DNA from: Betaproteobacteria bacterium
Lineage (GTDB): Bacteria > Pseudomonadota > Gammaproteobacteria > Burkholderiales > Ga0077523
Assembly (NCBI GenBank): GCA_025350245.1
Contig: JANXYG010000059.1
Location: 1-56,225 of the forward strand
Direction of reading: 5' to 3'
DNA length: 56,225 bases
Positions 51,276 to 56,225 of the stretch are shown here, piece by piece. The notes beneath the pieces are model-generated. The model had not been told where the DNA came from. It ran no database searches and worked only from the letters and a program-made list of their open reading frames with translations. Both the position numbers and the translations under genes were made by a program. Numbering within the stretch: position 1 is the stretch's first letter; each line of letters starts with the position of its first letter.

Positions 51276-53578
51276 GGGTATCGGGTCACGCTGCTCGGAC
51301 CGGCCCCCGGGCGATTCCCATCTGCCGGCATGACCTCTCGACGCGGTGCAACCCACAGGCGGAATACGAACCAGGCGATCAGCAGGGCGCCGATACTGAA
51401 CACGGTGTCGCCAGGGACACGCATCCACACCAGCAGATGAATGATCGGCTTGCCCATGAACTCGGCCGAGCGCGCGTACCAGTAGCCGTGCTCCAGCGCG
51501 GCCTGCAACTGCAGCACGCCCATCGGCAACAGGGTGAGCAGGGCCATCAGCGCGAGGCCGATGTTGAGCGCCCAGAATGCCCCGGCCAGCACACCGTTGT
51601 TCCACTGCGCCTCGGGCTCGAGCCCGCGCAGGCAGAACAGCATCAGACCGATACCGAGCATGCCGTAGACGCCGAACAACGCCGTGTGGCCGTGCAGCGG
51701 CGTCAGGTTGAGGCCTTGCATGTAGTAGAGCGCCATCGGCGTGTTGATGAGAAACCCGAACAGGCCGGCACCGACCAGGTTCCAGAAACTGACCGCAAGG
51801 AAGAACCGGATCGGCCACCGGTAGCGCTGCATCCACGGCACGGCCTGGCCATGCCGCCAGGTTTCATGGGCCTCGAGCCCGATCAGCGCCAGCGGCACCA
51901 CTTCGAGGGCCGAGATGCTCGCGCCGAGCGCGACCACTGCCGTGGTGGTGCCGGCAAAATACAGGTGATGGAAGGTGCCCAGGATGCCACCGGCCATGAA
52001 CACGATGGTGGCGAACAGCACGTTGATCGTTGCCGATTTCGCGCGCACCAGGCCGAGTTTCACGAACAGGAAGCTGATGACGGCCACCGCGAACACCTCG
52101 AAGAAGCCCTCGACCCAGAGGTGCACCACCCACCAGCGCCAGTATTCGACCATCGACAGATGCGTGTGCTCGTTCCACATTAATCCGGCGCCGAACAGCA
52201 GACCGATGGCCGTGGTGGACAGGAACAGCAGGCCGACGATGGATGAGGTTTCGTCCTTGCGGACGATGGCAGGCCACAGCGCGCGCCCCACGAGCAACAG
52301 CCACAGCAGCAACCCGATGAACAGGAACCACTGCCAGAAGCGACCGAGATCGACATACTCCCAGCCCTGGTGGCCGAACCAGAAGTTGTGCTCGAGTCCG
52401 AGCTTCTGCATCACCGCGAGCCACTGCCCGGTGAAGGCGCCGACGACAATCACCAGCAGGCACGCGAATAGAACATTGACACCGAGACGCTGGTATCGGG
52501 GTTCATGCCCGGAGATCGCCGGACCGATGTACAGACCGGTCGCCAGCCACGCGGTCGCGATCCACAACACCGCGAGCTGCGTGTGCCAGCTGCGGGTAAG
52601 CGCGTAGGGCAGCACTTCGGAAAGCGCGATGCCGTAGGCGTTCTGGCCCTCGACCTGATAGTGCGCGGTGGTGGCGCCGAGCAGGATCTGCACGAGAAAC
52701 AGCGTGACCACGAGCCAGAAGTACTTGGCGGTGGCCTTCATCGATGGCGTCAGGACCAGGCCACGCAGCGGGTCCTGCGGCGGCGGCACCAGCGCTTCGG
52801 CCTTGTCCTTGTGGTGCCAGACCGCGTTGTGCCACGCCAGCAGACCGATACCGGCAAGCATGAACAGCACGCTGAACACCGTCCAGATGAATGCGGCCGA
52901 GGTCGGCGCATTTCCGACCAGCGGTTCATAAGGCCAGTTTTGCGTATAGCTCATCGGCTGCCCGGGTCGCTCGGTGACGGCCGCCCAACTGGTCCAGAAG
53001 AAAAACGCCCCGAGCGCACGGCGGTGTTGGGCATCGGGCACGGTGTTTTCGCGCATCGCATAGCCCACGCGCAAGGCATGCGTGGCCGGATCATTGGAGA
53101 ACAGGCTCGTGTAGTGCGCTGCGACTTGCGCGATGGCCTGTGCCCGCTCGACCGGAATCACGATGAGGCTACTGGCGGCGTCATAGGTGTTGCGCCGGAT
53201 CTGCGGCCGCAATCCGGCCTGGATGCCCGCCTGCGCGGCGGGGTCGAGATCGGCGTAGGCGATCCCGTCTTTGGCGCGGGCACGCAGATCGAGCCAGGCC
53301 ATGGTCTCGCGATGCAGCCAGTCCGCCGACCAGTCGGGCGCGACCAGTGCGCCGTGGCCCCAGATCGAGCCGAGTTGCTGACCACCGATGCTCTGCCAGA
53401 CCTGGCGGCCGAGTTCGATATCCGCACGGGTGTAGACGATATCGCCACGCTCGGTGACGACGCGTTCCGGCATCGGTGGCGCCTGCCGGAAGATCTCGCC
53501 TCCCATCCAGAGGAGCACGCCGAAGCCGGCGACCAGCAACGTGCCCAGGCTCAACCAGAGTCTGCGGGTGGTGGACAT
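51272..53578 (-). CDS. norB: Quinol-dependent nitric oxide reductase (qNOR)
   Basis: A 768-residue single-subunit NO reductase, far longer than cytochrome c-dependent NorB (about 460), with the N-terminal extension of qNOR. The extension starts with one helix and IELGRQVWQSIGGQQLGSIW, then the core of 12 helices. Conserved His-rich blocks are WHTQLAVLWIATAWLATGLY, VVHLWVEGFFEVFAVAVISF, GTFHHLYFAG and LHGHTALFGVYG. It reduces NO to N2O with quinol electrons, for detoxification or denitrification. No norC, norQ or norD genes are nearby, as expected for qNOR. A perfect FNR-type site lies about 65 bases upstream. Confidence 0.96.
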   Translation of the reverse strand: MSTTRRLWLSLGTLLVAGFGVLLWMGGEIFRQAPPMPERVVTERGDIVYTRADIELGRQVWQSIGGQQLGSIWGHGALVAPDWSADWLHRETMAWLDLRARAKDGIAYADLDPAAQAGIQAGLRPQIRRNTYDAASSLIVIPVERAQAIAQVAAHYTSLFSNDPATHALRVGYAMRENTVPDAQHRRALGAFFFWTSWAAVTERPGQPMSYTQNWPYEPLVGNAPTSAAFIWTVFSVLFMLAGIGLLAWHNAVWHHKDKAEALVPPPQDPLRGLVLTPSMKATAKYFWLVVTLFLVQILLGATTAHYQVEGQNAYGIALSEVLPYALTRSWHTQLAVLWIATAWLATGLYIGPAISGHEPRYQRLGVNVLFACLLVIVVGAFTGQWLAVMQKLGLEHNFWFGHQGWEYVDLGRFWQWFLFIGLLLWLLLVGRALWPAIVRKDETSSIVGLLFLSTTAIGLLFGAGLMWNEHTHLSMVEYWRWWVVHLWVEGFFEVFAVAVISFLFVKLGLVRAKSATINVLFATIVFMAGGILGTFHHLYFAGTTTAVVALGASISALEVVPLALIGLEAHETWRHGQAVPWMQRYRWPIRFFLAVSFWNLVGAGLFGFLINTPMALYYMQGLNLTPLHGHTALFGVYGMLGIGLMLFCLRGLEPEAQWNNGVLAGAFWALNIGLALMALLTLLPMGVLQLQAALEHGYWYARSAEFMGKPIIHLLVWMRVPGDTVFSIGALLIAWFVFRLWVAPRREVMPADGNRPGAGPSSVTRYP

Positions 53579-53984
53579 CGGATCATCTCCTGGCGGATTC
53601 ACGGGCGGATGGTCGGCCGTTCCTGCACAGCCGGGATTGATATGGATCAATGCGGGGAGCCATGGCGCCGCGGGCAGATGCGCGGCTGCGGCCAACCAGT
53701 GCCCAACAACTTGTGGGCGCCGCCAATCTCCCTGGGGGCCGAGCACCGGGCTTGTTCAGACTGGTGACGTCGTGTGACCCTGGATGATCACGATGCGCTT
53801 TGTCATGGCGTCATCCCTGTCCACGGTCTGGCCCCCGGACAGGGATCCGGCGCAAACCGGCCGTCACGGTGCGACGCGCTTCCGGCGGTCCCGCCACCTG
53901 GTAACGGCAAATGGGCCAGCCTGCGCCGCACGAGACCGTGGCGTCAGGCTGGTCCTGTCGGGGACGTCGCCGGATCGGCGCCTG
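53579..53984. other. Intergenic region upstream of norB
   Basis: About 400 bases without a convincing gene. It holds the norB promoter with the FNR-type site at 53637-53650. Near the middle is a 10-bp inverted repeat (ATCCCTGTCC at 53813-53822 with its complement at 53837-53846). It could end the transcript of the upstream amidohydrolase gene, though it lacks a T-tract. Confidence 0.55.
53637..53650. promoter_or_regulatory. Perfect FNR/Dnr-type binding site upstream of norB
   Basis: TTGATATGGATCAA matches TTGAT-N4-ATCAA exactly and is centred about 65 bases before the norB start, the same spacing as at usp. Confidence 0.88.
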
Positions 53985-55223
53985 TCACAACGCCCGCCCC
54001 AGCATCGCATGCAACAGCACATTGCACCCCGCCTCTAGGTCCTCGGGCGTGGCATTCTCGATCTCATTGTGCGAAATGCCGCCTTCGCAGGGCACGAAAA
54101 TCATCGCCGTCGGCGCGACGCGGGCGAGATAGACGGCGTCGTGACCGGCCCCGCTCACGATGTCCATGTGACGGTAGCCGAGTCGTCCGGCGCCAGCGCG
54201 GACGGCATCGATGCATGCGGGGTCGAAGGCGGTAGTCGCAAAGCTTGAATTGAGGGTGACATCGATGCTCACGCCGGTATCGGTGGCAACCTTGGCGCAG
54301 GTGCCGCGCAGCGTGGCTTCCATGGCATCGAGGTCGGGCGTTTGCGCATGCCTCAGGTCGACGGAGAAGCGCACCTCGCCGGGCACCACGTTGCGCGAGT
54401 TGGGTTTGCACTGAATAAAGCCGACGGTGCCACGACCGTTAGGGGCGTGCTCGTGGGCGATGCGGTTGACGGCCTCGATCACGCGCGCGGCGGCCAGCAG
54501 GGCGTCGCGGCGAAGATGCATCGGCGTGGGTCCGGCATGCGAATCCTGGCCGGTGACGACCACGTCGTACCAGCGCAGGCCCATCACGCCGGTGACCACG
54601 CCGATCGTGTTGCGGGTGTCTTCGAGCACCGGGCCCTGCTCGATGTGGGCTTCGAAGTAGGCCCCGACCGGACGCCCGCCGCAGGCGAGATCGCCGGCGT
54701 AACCGATGCGGGTGAGCTCGGCCCCCACGCTCAGGCCGTCGAGATCCTTGCGCGCCAGTACGTCGGCAAGATCGAACACGCCAGCGAACACGCCGGAACC
54801 CATCATCACGGGCTGGAATCGGGTGCCCTCCTCGTTGGTCCAGATCGCCACTTCAACGGGTGCGGCGGTTTGCAGGCCCTGGTCGTTCAGGGTGCGCACC
54901 ACTTCCAGTGCGGCGAGCACGCCGTAATTGCCGTCGAACCGGCCGCCTGAGGGCTGAGTGTCGATGTGGCTGCCGGATATCACCGGGCCACGTGCGGGGT
55001 CGCTGCCCGGTCGGCGGGCGAAGATGTTACCCACCTTGTCCACTGTCACCGTCATGCCGGCGTCGCGACACCAACCGGTGACCAGATCACGCCCCTGACG
55101 ATCGAGGTCGGTGAGCGCCAACCGGCGCACGCCACCCTTTTCGGTAGCGCCGATTTTTGCCAGGTCCATGAGCGAGCCCCAGAGGCGCAAGCCGTTGATG
55201 CGGATGTTCTCGGTTGCAGCCAT
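53985..55223 (-). CDS. Zn-dependent hydantoinase/N-carbamoyl amino acid amidohydrolase (M20 family)
   Basis: A 412-residue M20-type binuclear metalloenzyme of the hydantoinase/carbamoylase group. SGSHIDTQPSGGRFDGNYG gives the first His and Asp, NEEGTRF the Glu pair, and AHIEQGPVLE a His of the dimer-exchange type. GGISHNEIE near the end gives the last His. Such enzymes hydrolyse N-carbamoyl-L-amino acids, ureidoglycolate or allantoate. GAAACGGAAC lies before ATG 55223, and an AAAGG further upstream may act as ribosome site. The gene stands alone, and the substrate remains open. Confidence 0.92.
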   Translation of the reverse strand: MAATENIRINGLRLWGSLMDLAKIGATEKGGVRRLALTDLDRQGRDLVTGWCRDAGMTVTVDKVGNIFARRPGSDPARGPVISGSHIDTQPSGGRFDGNYGVLAALEVVRTLNDQGLQTAAPVEVAIWTNEEGTRFQPVMMGSGVFAGVFDLADVLARKDLDGLSVGAELTRIGYAGDLACGGRPVGAYFEAHIEQGPVLEDTRNTIGVVTGVMGLRWYDVVVTGQDSHAGPTPMHLRRDALLAAARVIEAVNRIAHEHAPNGRGTVGFIQCKPNSRNVVPGEVRFSVDLRHAQTPDLDAMEATLRGTCAKVATDTGVSIDVTLNSSFATTAFDPACIDAVRAGAGRLGYRHMDIVSGAGHDAVYLARVAPTAMIFVPCEGGISHNEIENATPEDLEAGCNVLLHAMLGRAL

Positions 55224-55474
55224 GTTCCGTTTCCTTTCCCGTCTGGTCGGCAGTTCGGTGCCGCGAAGTGGCAATGACCGGTGAAATGCGTATTCGGGGC
55301 AAGGACCGGCATTGGCGTCACCTATGGTATTCCGGTGAACACGCCATGTCGTGGGCGGGGTGGCGAAACTGCCGGTTCGCGCCAAAACGGGTAACTGAAG
55401 CCAGACCCATTGTTCGTCCGTTTGTGCCGTGACCGTGGCACCGGATGACGTGAGGAGGTCATTGCTCTAACCAA

Positions 55475-55498
55475 AATATCTACTCGTCGTTAGATATT
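55475..55498. promoter_or_regulatory. 8-bp inverted repeat in AT-rich segment at the PEP-CTERM remnant
   Basis: AATATCTA (55475-55482) and TAGATATT (55491-55498) flank 8 bases. The segment is AT-rich against a GC-rich background and lies directly before the truncated PEP-CTERM frame. It may be an operator or the scar of a deletion. Confidence 0.4.
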
Positions 55499-55500
55499 GA

Positions 55501-56148
55501 CGAAAATTCAAGACTGGCCCCGATTTCGTCAAGGCGGCCGACATCACCTTCGATGGGGTCAGCACACCGGTCATCGACGGAAGCGCCGCGAAGATTCAGT
55601 TCAAGGGTAGTCGGTTCTTCTCCATCGACTTCCTGAATGCCGGCGACGGATTCGATTTCAAGATTGCCAACGGGTCCAGCAGCGCGTTCGACGGCCTTGG
55701 CGGCAATATCGGCGGCACGTTCACGATCGGCGCCATCACCACCGTGGGGCCCATGCAAACGGCGCCGGTGACCGGCACCGGCACCTTCAGCATCTTCGAT
55801 GGCGCATCGACCCTCACCGCCGATCTCACGTGGGATTCGATCTTCAGTGTCGGCATCACCACCGCGCTCAACCTCAATGCGGTTGCCAACCTCTCCAACG
55901 TCACCTATGTCGGCAGCAACGCCGCGTTGCAATCGATCGTCACCAGCATCGGCCCGACTTTCAATCTGTCGGCGCAGTTCGGTCGCAAAACGTCGCTGAC
56001 GCAGCTCATGAGCAACGGTGCGACGACCAGCACCACCTACTCGGGCTCGTTTGCCGCCCAGCCAGTGCCGGCGCCTTCGACCTACGCGCTGATGATCGCC
56101 GGCCTGGCGGTCGCCGGTGTGGCAGCGCGCCGCCGCAAGGCTGCATAA
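55501..56148 (+). pseudogene. PEP-CTERM protein lacking N-terminus and signal peptide
   Basis: The frame is open from just after a TGA (55498-55500) to the stop at 56148, giving about 215 codons. It begins RKFKTGPDFVKAADITFDGV, mid-domain, with no start codon until a GTG at 55744. The C-terminus is a PEP-CTERM variant, VPAPSTYALMIAGLAVAGVA followed by ARRRKAA. Family-like beta-rich text before GTG 55744 (SRFFSIDFLNAGDGFDFKI) shows that the coding homology continues upstream of any possible start. The N-terminal part with the signal peptide has been deleted, so export is impossible. A terminator follows. Confidence 0.7.
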
Positions 56149-56187
56149 GGCTGCCCCCCCGTCCAGCGGACGGGCGTTCAGGACAGC

Positions 56188-56218
56188 AAGGCCGTTCCTC
56201 CGAGGACGGCCTTTTTTG
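56188..56218 (+). terminator. Intrinsic terminator after the PEP-CTERM remnant
   Basis: AAGGCCGT (56188-56195) pairs with ACGGCCTT (56206-56213), with additional inner CCT/AGG pairing, and is followed by a run of T. Confidence 0.85.
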
Positions 56219-56225
56219 TTTGGCA

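Noticed and set aside
53813-53846. 10-bp inverted repeat as a definite terminator
   Set aside because: There is no T-tract on either side; kept only as a note in the intergenic entry.
1-56225. tRNA, rRNA, riboswitch or complete insertion sequence
   Set aside because: No cloverleaf with a GTTCGA-type T-loop, no rRNA-like conserved stretches, and no transposase or integrase frame was recognised by reading both strands.

Overview
The window is a GC-rich stretch of proteobacterial chromosome, most like a betaproteobacterium. Signs are the single-subunit quinol nitric oxide reductase beside a cco (cbb3 oxidase) cluster, PEP-CTERM proteins, a lysine/alanine-rich SWIB protein, a peroxiredoxin-glutaredoxin fusion under OxyR, and short GC-rich repeats behind stop codons. 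The species cannot be named from the sequence. I see no rRNA, tRNA, CRISPR array, complete insertion sequence or prophage.

Layout. 1-3.3 kb: 3' part of a PhyH dioxygenase gene, an NAD(P)-binding/SAF oxidoreductase and a PLP dehydratase. 3.3-7.8 kb: a shortened sulfatase-modifying-type protein, an FKBP isomerase, and an oxidative-stress block with oxyR facing a peroxiredoxin-glutaredoxin and a flavin disulfide reductase across a well-formed OxyR site. 7.8-15.2 kb: pepN, a FlK-like thioesterase, two orphan solute-binding proteins, two pseudopilin-like genes and an aldo-keto reductase. 15.2-23.5 kb: an eroded region with tandem and dispersed repeats, remnants of a cyanide-insensitive-type bd oxidase (cydAB), fbp, msrA and a CIA30 protein, and a 162-bp element with inverted repeats. 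Intact genes among them encode a cold-shock protein, a PEP-CTERM protein, a DsrE-like protein, a TPR protein, a RecE-like nuclease and a SWIB protein. 23.5-31.1 kb: a glycosyltransferase, then a tightly overlapping acyl-CoA module (Cys-less thiolase homologue, DUF35 protein, ADP-forming acyl-CoA synthetase, selO, two MaoC-type hotdog proteins). 31-36.8 kb: a formamidase/acetamidase gene downstream of a five-gene Urt/Liv-type ABC importer, read as an amide or urea uptake-and-hydrolysis operon. 37-42 kb: an alpha/beta-hydrolase remnant, a degenerate carbamoyltransferase homologue, a Crp/Fnr regulator and a two-component pair. 42-53.7 kb: a co-oriented low-oxygen and nitric oxide respiration cluster, norB-ccoI-ccoS-ccoNOQP-ccoG-ccoH-like-small membrane protein-TauE/SafE-usp. 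53.7-56.2 kb: a hydantoinase/carbamoylase-family amidohydrolase and an N-terminally truncated PEP-CTERM gene.

How parts work together. Four FNR/Dnr-type sites (TTGAT-N4-ATCAA or one mismatch) lie before norB, ccoN, the universal stress protein gene and the carbamoyltransferase-like gene. The Crp/Fnr protein encoded at 38.35 kb has the E-x-x-S-R recognition helix for such sites but lacks the N-terminal cysteine cluster of oxygen-sensing FNR. A compact regulon linking NO reduction, high-affinity oxygen respiration and stress is the simplest reading.

The most unusual property is the number of broken genes (cydA, cydB, fbp, msrA, CIA30, an alpha/beta hydrolase, a PEP-CTERM protein and an FGE-like protein). 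Recognisable family blocks are joined across missing cores with little or no foreign DNA between them. This is either real deletion-driven decay or an assembly artefact, and read mapping would decide.
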